A stretch of DNA of 64,000 bases. Source: Sequoia sempervirens. Its lineage: Eukaryota > Streptophyta > Pinopsida > Cupressales > Cupressaceae. Positions 1 to 10,373 of the stretch are shown here, one piece after another. The stretch is from positions 118,890,552 to 118,954,551 of the forward strand of contig VDFB02252616.1 of the NCBI GenBank assembly GCA_007258455.2, written 5' to 3'. Numbering within the stretch: position 1 is the first letter of the stretch; every line of letters begins with the position of its first letter. The notes under the pieces were generated by a model. That model saw only the letters and a list, made by a program, of their open reading frames with translations. It searched no databases and was not told the DNA's origin. The position numbers were made by a program, and so were the translations under genes.

Positions 1-95
1 ATCATGTCACCCGAGCTATAATATTTGAGTTAATTGAGGGCTATTTTCTCCTTAGGACCCTACCATCTTGAGGGTAGTGAATCACATCCTTTACA
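1..95 (+). repeat. 3' tail of the 5' LTR of element A
   Basis: These bases match 11456-11550 along their full length, including the shared block TTGAGGGCTATTTTCTCC and the terminal CCTTTACA. They end in ACA immediately before a primer-site-like sequence, as expected of an LTR end. Confidence 0.85.
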
Positions 96-111
96 TTTTT
101 GGTGAACCTGA
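96..111 (+). promoter_or_regulatory. Primer-binding site of element A
   Basis: TTTTTGGTGAACCTGA directly follows the LTR end. A near-identical sequence, read on the minus strand, lies at 26276-26291 next to the LTR of gypsy element C, which supports its role as the reverse-transcription primer site. It is not the common initiator-Met type. I cannot name the tRNA from the sequence alone. Confidence 0.6.
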
Positions 112-670
112 CATGAATGAAATCATGTTAGATCTATTTCTTGAAAATTTTAATTCTTTTGATGATGCATTTTCCAAGAAGGATTTTGATATGTTGGATG
201 ATGCCCTAGATGATTTATTAGAGACATCTCCTTCTATTCAAAACCTTGATTAGCAAAATTCTTCATTGGAACCTTCTTCTTCGCAAGTTGAGAAGCCCGT
301 AAATTTAGTCATAGTCTCTATTTCCCATCAAAGGCCTAAGAGACTGGTCATTTATCTAAATCTGGCTATCCCTTCTCCTAAAAGAATTAATTATATTCAT
401 GGGGTTCCTATCAAAAGTGATACACTAAAATTTTACATGAGATTCATGTAATCTAAGGCTTCCTCTTATAAAGTGGTACCCATACTTATAATACTAGAAG
501 GAATCAATAAAATGTTAATCAACCTACTTCTTTACCACCTTCTCAACCTAGCCTTCCTCAAGCACCTAGACCTATAAATAAGCAACTGGGTGAGTATGAT
601 CTTTTTGAGCAACTTCGTGTTACTCCCACTAAGATCTCACTTTGGGATTTGCTTTAGATTGCTCTGGTTT
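112..670 (+). pseudogene. Degraded Gag-to-protease linker of gypsy A
   Basis: Two short open stretches (68-253 and 266-451) are separated by stops and frame changes. The first encodes an acidic, Asp/Phe-rich segment containing DMLDDALDDLLE. A related segment (HMLDDALG) occurs in the minus-strand gypsy fragment near 25550, so this is element-encoded sequence rather than chance. No zinc knuckle is visible and most of a normal Gag is missing, so gag was probably deleted between the primer site and this point. No function is retained. Confidence 0.5.
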
Positions 671-1340
671 AAAAGGGTATTCTTTAGGAAGCCTTGAAAA
701 ATATCCTCTTTCCTTCTTATGCTAGGCCATTGAATTTTAATGCGTTGATAGATCATATTTGTGCAGATTCACTGAATATTAAATTCCATCTCCATGAACT
801 CCCACCCTTGGAAGTACAAAAGCAATTGGATCCTTTAATGATAATATTTTACATTAAGAATATTGGCATTAAATGTACACTCATTGATATTGGGTTGACA
901 CTCAATGTATGTAGAATTGATTTATTACCTAAAATTAAAGTTTATTCAACTTTCCATCTACTTCCTTGTATATTCATGGGTTTGATAATACCAGTTGACA
1001 AGCCTTAGGCACAATAATATTTCCTTTAAGGTTGGGATCCATTACCATTCCCACCCTGGTATATGTTATTCTAGGACCATTACCATATAATATTCTCTTG
1101 GGAATGCTATGGATTCATGTTTTGGGAGTAGTTAGCTCTACTTTGCACCATTCCATGAATTTTGTTGCTAACAATGAGGTGTTCACAATCAAGGATGACC
1201 TTGATGTTTTACACTTATGTGAGATGGAAACTACTAGTCAAAATTTGGTTGCACCTACTCTTAAGAATTTTATCCCTTCGTTATCTTCCAATATTTTGAC
1301 ATCTACTCCGACAATACCTATTACAAAGGATACCCTTTAG
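600..1340 (+). pseudogene. Gypsy aspartic protease, inactivated
   Basis: The retroviral-type aspartic protease would release mature proteins from the gypsy polyprotein. The segment begins with a linker (KISLWDLL, then LHELPPLEV) that recurs on the minus strand at 24938-25153. The catalytic motif at about 886-894 reads DIG in LIDIGLTLNVC, where an active enzyme has D-T/S-G. The C-terminal part shows YNILLGMLWIHVLG, the conserved end of plant gypsy proteases, although a stop and frame change near 1008-1032 separate the two halves. The loss of Thr/Ser in the flap triad and the frame breaks mean it is inactive. The family assignment is firm. Confidence 0.75.
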
Positions 1341-1599
1341 GAAGATGTCCCTAAAGAAGATCCCACCGAAGCATAAATTCCTGAGTCCTCTCCTCCTATC
1401 TTTCTCCTAAATCGAATGCATTTCTAGGTGATGATTGAGGGTCCTTGAACTTCACTGAATCTTTGTAGGGGAGTAGAAAGTACATTTGATCCACTTAGAC
1501 ATTCCCAAATTCTCATTTTCCTTTGCTAAGAAGGATGATTATGCTTCTATAAAGAAAGGTGATACTTATAGTATGTAGTACTATCTTTACACTAATCCT

Positions 1600-1900
1600 C
1601 CTCAAGAATTATAGTCAAGTTAAAAACTAGGATTTAATGTCTTCTCTAAGTTTAGTTATGGAGCTAAAGGTTGTGGGTATAATTAACAAGGTATTAAATT
1701 CCCCTTAGAGTTTGATCCATGTGACTCTAATGTTGGACTTGGGTACCATCCCAAAATGTCTAAGGTGAAGCCATGGTTGAATGTGAACGCGGTTTCCATC
1801 GAAGTTTATCCTCTTAAATTAATTCATCCTAAATACATTAAAAGTAAGGTAGACTCTAATGAAGTTCCTCTAGATGTTTTCTCTTCAGATGAAGCACTAG
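1600..1900 (+). pseudogene. G-patch-like segment between protease and RT of gypsy A
   Basis: Around 1639-1752 one frame reads a Gly-rich stretch with GAKGCGYN, one stop, then QGI, followed by a segment ending GLGYHP. That spacing of aromatic and Gly residues resembles a G-patch, a short RNA-binding module. G-patches are known in betaretroviral polyproteins and in some plant gypsy polyproteins. The frame continues to about 1900 with KPWLNVNAV and no known domain. The G-patch call is an inference from a short motif and could be chance similarity. Confidence 0.4.
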
Positions 1901-2297
1901 AATAATTCTTGTGTCTATTCTAATCTACCTTCTTATCATCATAAATGATGATTCCCATATTATGTAAATAGACAAGTATATTTTGGAGAGTTTATTATGA
2001 CTTCTAATGAGAAGGATTTTTTTTATATAATATGGATGATAATGTTTATATGTCTCATCTTGAAGATTGTAATACTCTCCTTATGAGAGATACTTCTAAC
2101 GTCTTTATGGATCCTAAATCTTCTAAAAAGATAATTAAGATTGGAAAGTATCTCTCTTCAAAACAATTCAAATAACACACTGGCTTATTGCATTCTCATC
2201 CCGATATATTTGCTTGGTAATATGAGGGAATGCCTGATATTGATAAATTTGTGGTGGTTCCTAATATCATCCTGTGTTATGATGTGAAGCATGTTAA
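1901..2297 (+). pseudogene. Degraded linker before RT of gypsy A
   Basis: The stretch has multiple stops and a frame change. Its end (about 2215-2290) reads MPDIDKFVV with spacing like the tether just before gypsy RT domains, and the remainder of that tether resumes at 3663 beyond the inserted solo LTR. Confidence 0.45.
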
Positions 2298-3662
2298 TGG
2301 TGTAGGAGCACCTAAACATTTTTTGTCAAAATTTGATCATTAGAAGATGTAATGAGTTGGTTAGTAGGTGGTCAGTAGGTTAGTATGGGTGTTTTAAGTT
2401 TATCTATACTAAATAAGGTCTAAAAAGACTATTTGAAATGTAATTGGGGGTTTTGTGGTCATTTGTGTCTAATAGGAAAAAAGTTGCAAGAATGCAAAGA
2501 TGTTAAACAAAAGTTGTCAAAATATAGTTTTAGGGAATATGAAGATATTAGAATTTTAAAAGGAAGTTAGGAAGTTTTGTTGGTTATTTTTGGAGGGAAC
2601 AAGTTTATATAGCCTCTTGAAGGCTTGACCAACATTTTTGAACAAAATATTGAAGGATTCCAAATCAATAAACAACGTTTTTCTACTGTAATTCTTTGAT
2701 TTATGTACTTTGTTTCCTCTGTACGAACCCGTACAGGATTCACATGTTTTGAGTCTTGTTGTGCTATGTAATTACATGTTTCACCTTTCATTTGATATCA
2801 TTTTGAGGGTCTAATTTTTTACTTGGAAGGAGAAATCAATCATTCTTAGTAACTGCTTGGTTTCCTCAGGTTTAAGGGTTGAGGGTCTTCAAAAATGCTT
2901 AATTGACCCATTCCACTTTTTGTTTCCACTGTATCTCATGGAATGGGTCTAAAATACTCTAAATTTAGTGTGTCAATGTTTTGGTATGCAGTGGAATAGA
3001 ATTGTGAGGAAGGGAATGAGTCCCTAAGGCTGACAGTGCAATTTTTTCATGTGAAATGGTGGTGTCAAGTTAGTGTTTTGATGAAAAAATGAAGGTACTC
3101 ATCTTGTGATGTATTTTTGACCATGTGGAGAGTAAATTAAAGGTGTTTGATGCATTAGTTGTGTTAGGAAAGCCCAGGTAATGTGAATTCCAATAAACCC
3201 TAGATATTTGGCTTAAAAATGAAGGGTTTGATGGATCAGTGGGTTAGAGGACTTAAATTTGAGAAGTGATTGAGGATTCTATGGTTTTTTGTCACAATTT
3301 AACTCTTTCAAGTGAGTTTTGATGAAAACAAGGAGTTTAAGAAGTGGTTCCTTTGAAAAATAGGGCTAATTTAGTATCCTAATTCAGGGGTGGTTTATTG
3401 AATCTCAGTATTGTTGTGTAGAAGTCACTTGAAACCTATTTGAAAGTTGTTTCATATCTGGTTAAGAGTATTAAAAGGTGTTTTTTTGGCCTTTGTATGG
3501 CCTTCTCCAAAAGATAAGTCCATTTGTTGATTTTTGAAGGCTAGAAGCCTCTAGTGGTGTCTTAAGGAACAATTGGGTGTTTGTATGTTCAAGGGAAAAT
3601 TTCCTTGTTTGAATCAGATTGCTTGTGTTGGATAGTGAGTTTCAACCACCTTGCTTACATCA
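2298..3662. mobile_element. Solo LTR nested in gypsy A, with 5-bp target duplication
   Basis: The insert starts TGGTGTAGGAGCACC and ends CTTGCTTACATCA, with imperfect inverted ends (TGGTGTAGG against TGATGTAAG). It is flanked on both sides by GTTAA (2293-2297 and 3663-3667). Removing it and one GTTAA rejoins the gypsy tether before RT. A TATA-like run (TTTATATAGCC, near 2605) and a CAATAAAC run (near 2667) in + orientation suggest a promoter and poly(A) region, so the LTR probably reads +. I found no internal coding sequence and no second LTR, so recombination between two LTRs has probably removed the rest. Confidence 0.8.
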
Positions 3663-4680
3663 GTTAAACATAAGATCCATAAAATGAATCCCAAAGTTTC
3701 TTTATTAGTCAAGATTGAGATAGAAAATCTCTTAAAAGATAGTTTTATCCATCCTATTAACTATTCACCTTAGATATCAAATATCATTTCCATTAGAAAA
3801 AATGAGGGTCATATTCGTGTTTGCATTGAATTTCATGATCATAATAAATCTTATATTAAGTATTATTTTCTATTGCCTAATATTGATATGATTGTAGAAT
3901 CGCCTATCGGTCATGCCTTGTTGTCTTTCATGGATGGCTTGTCATACTATGATCAAATCTGTATTAACCCAAAAGATCAATATAAGAAAAACTTCACTAT
4001 CCCTTGGGGTAATTTCTGTTATGTAGTCATGCCATTTGGATTAAAGAATAATAGAGAAACTTACCAACGGGAAATGACCCTTACCTTTCATGATTTCATT
4101 CACAGGATCCTAGAAGATTACGTTGATGGCATATTGGCTATGTCTATCACTCATCAAGATCACATTGAGAATCTTCATCTTACCTTTGAAAGGATTTGAC
4201 TCTATAAGATGAGACTAAATCCTCTTAAGTGTGTCTTTGGCATGGATGTTGATAAACTTCTAGGATTTATTGTCTCCCATTGTGGAATAAATTTTAATAC
4301 CAATATGATTGATGCAATTATTAACATGCCTTCACCTAAGAACATCTCTCAACTATGTATTTTGTAAGTTAAGATTTAGGGAATTCATAGATTTGTATCT
4401 CAATTGGATAATCATACTCTTCCCTTCATGCTTTTAATGAAGAAAGATGTTTGTTTTAGGTGGGATGATGAATGTCACAAGGATTTTGAATCTATCAATA
4501 GTTATTTGGCTAATCCTCCCATCTTGATGCAAGCTATGTAAGATAGACCCTTTTTTCTTTATATTTTCACATCACCTCATGCTTTGGTAGCTTTTGTAGC
4601 TCAATCTAATGGTGATGGTAAAGAAAGAGTGGTATACTACATTTTTATTTTGGTTGATTATGAAACTTGATGCTCTGCTA
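3663..4680 (+). pseudogene. Gypsy reverse transcriptase, inactivated
   Basis: This would copy element RNA into DNA in cytoplasmic particles. The frame from 3663 shows the tether, then FMDGLSYYDQI (the first catalytic Asp region), then the block FCYVVMPFGLKN typical of gypsy RT. At 4119-4130 the catalytic box reads YVDG instead of YVDD, removing an essential Asp. A TGA at 4197 interrupts LTFERI, and several further stops follow, but the thumb and connection region can be traced to about 4680 (for example a DFESINSYLANPPIL segment near 4480). The family call is very secure. The enzyme is dead. Confidence 0.88.
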
Positions 4681-4689
4681 TAGAAAAGC

Positions 4690-5335
4690 AATGTGTTGCT
4701 CTCATTTTCACAATGCAAAAATTATGACATTATCTTCTCCATGCAAAGACTCATGTGCACAAAATTTAATCTCCTTAAATATTTATTTACTAGAATTGAC
4801 CTTTTTGGAAGGTTAGTGCAATGGGTGATGTTGATCTTTAAGTTTAATATCAAGTTTGTGCCTTATAAAGTGATTAAAGGACAAGTTGTCGTTGATCAAT
4901 TAGCAAAAGATCCCTCACCTCATTCTTTTCCTAACTTGGACTTGTTCTCAGATGAAAATATATTTTCATTGGATCATGAACCTATGTGGGAAATGTACTT
5001 TGATGGATCAAGATGTCAAACTGGCTCTAGGACAGGTGTAGTGTTAATCTCATCCAAAGGAAAGATAATTCCTCTATCTTTTCGATTAGAGTTTCATTGT
5101 ACAAATTATATCATTAAGTGCAAAGTGCTTATTATTGGCTTACATGTTGCGATAGCATTAAATATTAAATGTATTCATAATCATGTTAATTCTAAGCTTA
5201 TTGTAAATTAGATCATGGTAACATATCAAGCTAAGCAAAGCAAGCTATCTAAGCACCAGGATTTGGATTTATCCTTGCCTGATCGATTCCTCTTTTACTT
5301 TAGACAATGTTCCTAGGAGAAAAAATTGTCATGCA
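4690..5335 (+). pseudogene. Gypsy RNase H domain, degraded
   Basis: RNase H removes template RNA during reverse transcription. The open stretch 4693-5211 ends in a recognisable domain: WEMYFDGSRCQTG (first acidic residue present), then GVVLISSKGKIIPLSFRLEF, then an SKLIVN segment where active copies carry an Asp before the Leu-Ile. A stop follows and 5215-5335 continues with frame changes. The same domain from a different gypsy copy occurs on the minus strand at 55178-55396. Confidence 0.82.
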
Positions 5336-5339
5336 GATG

Positions 5340-6870
5340 CAATGCCAAGTACAACTTACCTTGTACCCTCAAATGATGGTGTAGATGAGTACCACTTTAT
5401 GATTCAGATTCTTCGCTCTCCTATTATCTCGGAACAACCAAAAATTGATAGTCTTGTGTGTGCTCACGTAGACTTAGGGGAATGGTATTCTCATATCTAT
5501 AACTATATGAAAACTGAAATTTTTTCCCGGTGATGCAAGTAAGAATAATCATGTTTATATACAAAATATTTTAGCTTGATACATCATTTTGTCAAATGTT
5601 CTTTATTGGAAATATTACAATGGTCTTCTTCTTTTTTGTCTCACTAAGGCTGAAATAACCCTCACCCTTCAAGAAGCTCATTTAGTCTCTTGGGGTGGAA
5701 ATTTTTGTGGTAAATCCTTAGTGCATAAACTGATTCAAATGGGATATTATTGGAAAATAATGGAGCAATACTCCTTTGTCTTTGTCAATAAATGTCCCTA
5801 ATATCAGCAACACAATAATCTCATTGGAGCTCTCACACAAGAACTTCATATTAAGACCTCTCCTTGGCCATTTGTAAAATGGGGGTTGGATAATATTGGG
5901 AAAATATCTCCTCCTTCTAAAGGACATGCCTTCATCATCACAACTACCTATTACCTTACAAAATGGGTTGAAGCTCTATTTCTCTTCAGTCTCCTAATGT
6001 TGAATCATTTTGTAGCTTTCTTCTGAATTTTTTTTTTTTGCTTGCTTTGGATTGCCTTCTACCCTTGTTTCTGACAATGGTACTTCATTTAAGAATAGAG
6101 AGGTAAATAAATTCTTATAGAAGTTTCATATTCAACATCAGTTTTCTACACCTTACTATCCTCAATCTAATGGCCAAGCAAAAGCATCTAATAAGACTCT
6201 TGAACTAATTCTTCCAAAAATAGTGAATAAACATGGTAAAGATTGGCATACTCAATTGACTTATGCATTATGGGCCTATCACACGAGTTTTTGAATTACT
6301 ACTGGTACAAATCCATACAACCTTGTGTATGGTGTTGAGGCTATTATTCTTTTAGAGTTGGAAATTCCATCTTTGCGAGTTTCTCTTAAAGGGGTGATTG
6401 ATTATGAAACTTACCGTGTTGAGCATTTAAATCAGCTTGAGTTGCTTGATGAGCATCAGCTACAGGCCCTTGATCATCTTCGAGCTTATCAAAAGTCTAA
6501 TACCAATCATTATAATCAAGGTTTTCTTTCTTGTACTTCTAAAGTGGATGATCTCATTCTCTATGAGAACTAGGGAAATGTAAATGTGCCACCTGATCAA
6601 AAGGGGAAATTTAACTCTAATTGGTTAGGTCCTTATAATCAAGGTTTTCTTTCTTGTACTTCTGAAGTGGGTGATCTTATTCTCTATGAGAAATAGGGAA
6701 ATGTAAATGTGCTACATGATCAAAAGGGGAAATTTAACTCTAATTGGTTAGGTCCTTACATAATCACCTTTGTGTATGGTTCTAGTGTAAATGGATTATC
6801 TTATATGGATGATACTCCTCTAAAATAATCATTTAATGCAATGTACCTTCGCAGATACTATGCATAAAGC
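5340..6870 (+). pseudogene. Gypsy integrase, inactivated
   Basis: Integrase joins element DNA to the chromosome. At 5589-5801 the zinc-binding N-terminal region is visible (LQEAHLVSWGG, GYYWKIMEQYSF, NKCP), with a CAA-to-TAA stop just after the Cys-Pro. The core follows: the first Asp in WGLDNIGKISPP (about 5880-5915), the second in DNGTSFKNRE (Asp codon 6073-6075), then SNGQAKASNKT, where codon 6181-6183 is Lys in place of the catalytic Glu. A frame break lies near 6000-6050. The C-terminal part continues through NPYNLVYGVEAI to an RRYYA end near 6867. An internal 123-bp duplication occurs at 6511-6756. Confidence 0.85.
6511..6756 (+). repeat. 123-bp tandem duplication inside the integrase C-terminus
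   Basis: Two head-to-tail copies (6511-6633 and 6634-6756) differ at only a few positions. The unit is 41 codons, so the duplication preserves frame. Both copies contain the same TAG after the Tyr-Glu-Asn/Lys stretch, so that stop most likely existed before the duplication. Confidence 0.9.
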
Positions 6871-9800
6871 CTATGTGGCATGTGCATGATGCTCATCCCC
6901 TTTTCAGGGATCGTAGTCCATTATGCTATGACATTATTTCATTAACACGTTACCTTTTTATTTGTGCTATGATGTAAATATTTTTATGTATTTAATTTAT
7001 TTAATTAGGAATTATATATACATGTATTTTACTTATATGCCATGTATAAATGTATTGTGTTTGATTAATTCTTCTATCCATACATTCTACATAATATATT
7101 CTATTTATATCATTAGACAACAATTAGATCATAATTGTATTTAATTAATCATACATCCAATGTGTGTTTAATTAGATCATGATAAAATCTAATCTAAGCA
7201 TACATCCATGAACATACATCCATAACAAAACCATACACAAAAAGAAAGCATACACATGAAGCACATAATGTCGATCCAAAATCTCATGTATATATATGTA
7301 TCAATGTCATGTACATGTATCACACCATAGTAATAAAATGTGGTGCATGCATATTTGTATATGAACTTGTACATAAAAATGCTATACAATAATATGATAC
7401 ATCTAGCCATCGAGGCCATGGCTACCAAAGACCTTTGGTCTTGGAGGTGGTAGAGGTGGTTGTTAGATGGACACATGCAAGTGGGATTCGCACAACTATG
7501 ACATGGACATGCTCTATGATTGGAGTCCCCATGGCTCTCCTCGTAGCTCACCTACCTTCTCCCTCATGGAAGCGACATGCTATTAGTGTATCCTCCCTCT
7601 GTCTCGCCATTGCTAGTTCATCCCTCAGCTGCTATACTTGGGAATGATAGAGATTAGATGGGGCCATCCTCACAACCTCTAAATACCTCTCGAGGTCATT
7701 GACTTGGCTTTGAAGAGTGTCATTTTCCGATTTGGTACTCTCAACTCTCTTACTACTTGATCTTTCTCAGTGAGAAAAAAATGAAGTTCCACACCTTGCT
7801 AATCCCTTTTCCCACTCACCGACACTAGGTTTGTAGTGCACTAGACCATCTCCACCTGAACCTCTTCATAGGATATCCTAAAACACACTACAAGCTCAAA
7901 CAATTGGGCTTGGTGCCCCACTATCTATGGCCTATAGGCATCTAGGACCTGGCCCTAGATCTAAATGTCTAGGACCACCTCTACTATGCATTGACCAAAG
8001 AAGTTGAGCCACTCCTATGTAAACATTGTAATCACATAGAAAGTGGATGATATCAATACCACATCATCAAAGTATATATATATAAACATCTAAGTGTATA
8101 ATCAAATAACTAAAACCAAACAACAATCAAATGAAATCTATATATGGTCCCCAACTTTCCAATGTGCATCTGGGGGTGTAGAACCATTGGTGGACATGAT
8201 GCTAGGCCTTGTAGCAAATGCGAAATGGGGTACAACTACTAAGAACTTGGTGGTATGGAAAAGACCATAGGTTCACATACCAGTGAGGAAAATTTCCACT
8301 TCCATCTTGAAATCTCCTTCACTTGGGATACCTCCATCATGCCCTACTCTCAATCGCTCCCTACTGCCTCACCCTCTGACCCCTGAGCACCAAAATTTCC
8401 CTCATGGGAATTCACTAGGAAAATCAAGGATAGATCTGTTGTCTACCACCAATTGGAAAATCCAACTGATACAATGATATCATTGGTCACAAGGGCCTCT
8501 TGTAGGCCATCGTCCTTCCCATCATCATTGCTAAATGTGATGTCAACAATGGTAGGGCAAGGAAAATCCCCTACACGGGCTGCACCTTGGTGTGATTATA
8601 TATACATTGGTGCAATAGGTGGGATGGACTTCATCTAGCCGAATTGTCGAGTGACCTGATGCCAATAATTTGGCACTATGGTGTGGTCTATCCTCTCAAC
8701 TAGGAGCTTGTGTTGTTGCATGTGCTACAACTACCTCCTATCTAAGGTCCAGGTCCGCATGTGCCTATATGACCACCATCGAATGTCTCCACTCTCCCCA
8801 ATCTATCAAAAAATTGTCTTTGAAAAAATAAGTCTTTGAACCATCAATCACATGGAAACAAGTATGCATGCATGTATGGATCACCCTTCCCTATGCCTCA
8901 AGGATACTCAACTAGTTGCATGCAAGTAATATGTTGAAACATCCACACCTATAGGAGTGTGTAGGTTGTAATGTTGTGGTACCCAAAATAGACATAATTC
9001 TTGAGGTCATGATGGAGATGCACAAGCATGCTCTTACCCCAAGCATATATTTTTTGTCACTCCTCCATCGATCTGATGCAATGGATGAGCACCCCATGAA
9101 TTTGAGATTCTCGCCCATCGATGGCTATGTGTAGTGCTACTGTCACAATCATAATGTGATGTATCTTGGGCCATGTGCCCCTCCTTGTATGCTATCCTCT
9201 CTTCTCGAATGGGAAGTCAAAGGATGCAGTAAGCATCTACAAGTGTAACTATCATCTCCCTTGTCAGGAGATGAAACAAGGAGGTATTTGCATCCCACTT
9301 CTCCATAAGCACCATCAACATGGGAGCATGGAATCTGATCTCAGCCATGGTTTACACCTACCATAACTTGACTTGTTGTAATAATGAGTACTTGTTTGTT
9401 GAGATTTGTGGAGTGTGACTCCTCAATAGCCATAAAAAAGCTCCACCTCCATACTCACGGATCTCAAATAGGTCCTAAAAAACATAAAAATGCTATATCA
9501 AGAAAATCCACTTCTACTCCATAATTTCTACTCTACTTAACCAAAAATTCCATAGTCTATCTTTGAAATGATAACACACTGTGCAGACATTTGTGGTGCA
9601 TGTTGGCACTCGAGAACTAATTAACTAATGATAATACATAGGAAAAATTCCAATGCGATCAACAGACTTCGATGCACCAACTAGAGGATAGCATGACCAA
9701 TGGACTCTGTCATGTTGGTTGGACACTTGTGTTGCTCGTAGAATTTGTAGGGCTAAAAAACTAAAAAATGATAAAGGGAAAAATGTTCCTTGTACCTTAT

Positions 9801-10319
9801 CAAGTGGCTCGCCGCTCTCCACAATGGTCCATAATTGCTCTATCCTAGGCAGCCATAAATCACATATGTGAGAAATTTTGCTAAAAAATCTCTTGAAAAG
9901 TCAACAAAATCCTTAGAGTGAATAGTGAAAATGACCTTTGGGCTCACACTAGGCATATATAAGAAATTGTTTTCCCATTTTTCATGGAAAAATTATGCTT
10001 TCCCACCTTCCTTGTTTCACCCTCCTGGTTGGGGGAAAAATAGGAGGGGGAATATACTCTTTCCTTTATTGAATTTTTCTTCTAATTTACCAAAAAAATT
10101 CTTAAGCATTCTTCTCATCATGGTAGTTTCTTCCATCCTTGAAACTGGCCCATTTTTGAGTTTTGCAAAATCATATTTCACATCAGATGTTGTAGTTTTT
10201 TGTTGAGCTCGAACACTGGGGGAATTTTTAGTATCTACTTGCTTAAACTTTGTAGCCTCTACAATATCCTTTTTTGTAAAAAGTATTAAATTTTTTTAAA
10301 AATATTTGTCTTTCTAGCT
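6871..10319 (-). pseudogene. Spacer of gypsy A with degraded antisense reading frames
   Basis: This 3.4-kb stretch lies between integrase and the polypurine tract. The part 7400-9850 is clearly richer in G+C than its surroundings and has few stops on the minus strand, for example 9822-9625 (MESGEPLDKVQGT) and 9118-8912. I cannot identify the product. Overlapping minus frames are open in places, so the true frame is uncertain. Several plant gypsy families carry an antisense gene between pol and the 3' LTR, and this position and orientation fit that pattern. That link is inference. The AT-rich ends 6871-7190 and 9850-10319 show nothing recognisable. Confidence 0.35.
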
Positions 10320-10363
10320 ACTTTAGTGTAGCTGATTTTTCTTAAAAATCAGCTCACTAAAGT
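10320..10363 (+). other. Long hairpin abutting the polypurine tract
   Basis: Bases 10320-10340 and 10344-10363 are complementary over 20 pairs with one unpaired T (10329), and the loop is CTT. The core arms are AGCTGATTTTT and AAAAATCAGCT. The right arm runs directly into the purine tract. The role is unknown. It could fold in the RNA at the site where plus-strand synthesis starts. Confidence 0.7.
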
Positions 10364-10373
10364 GGGGGAAAAA
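10359..10373 (+). promoter_or_regulatory. Polypurine tract of gypsy A
   Basis: AAAGTGGGGGAAAAA lies immediately 5' of the LTR start TGTAGTG, which is the expected place for the plus-strand primer. Confidence 0.8.

Noticed and set aside
7189..7551. 120-codon minus-strand Cys/His-rich frame as a zinc-finger gene
   Set aside because: The Cys and His are not in a known spacing, and the second half reads through AT-rich low-complexity DNA. Kept only as part of the uncertain antisense spacer.
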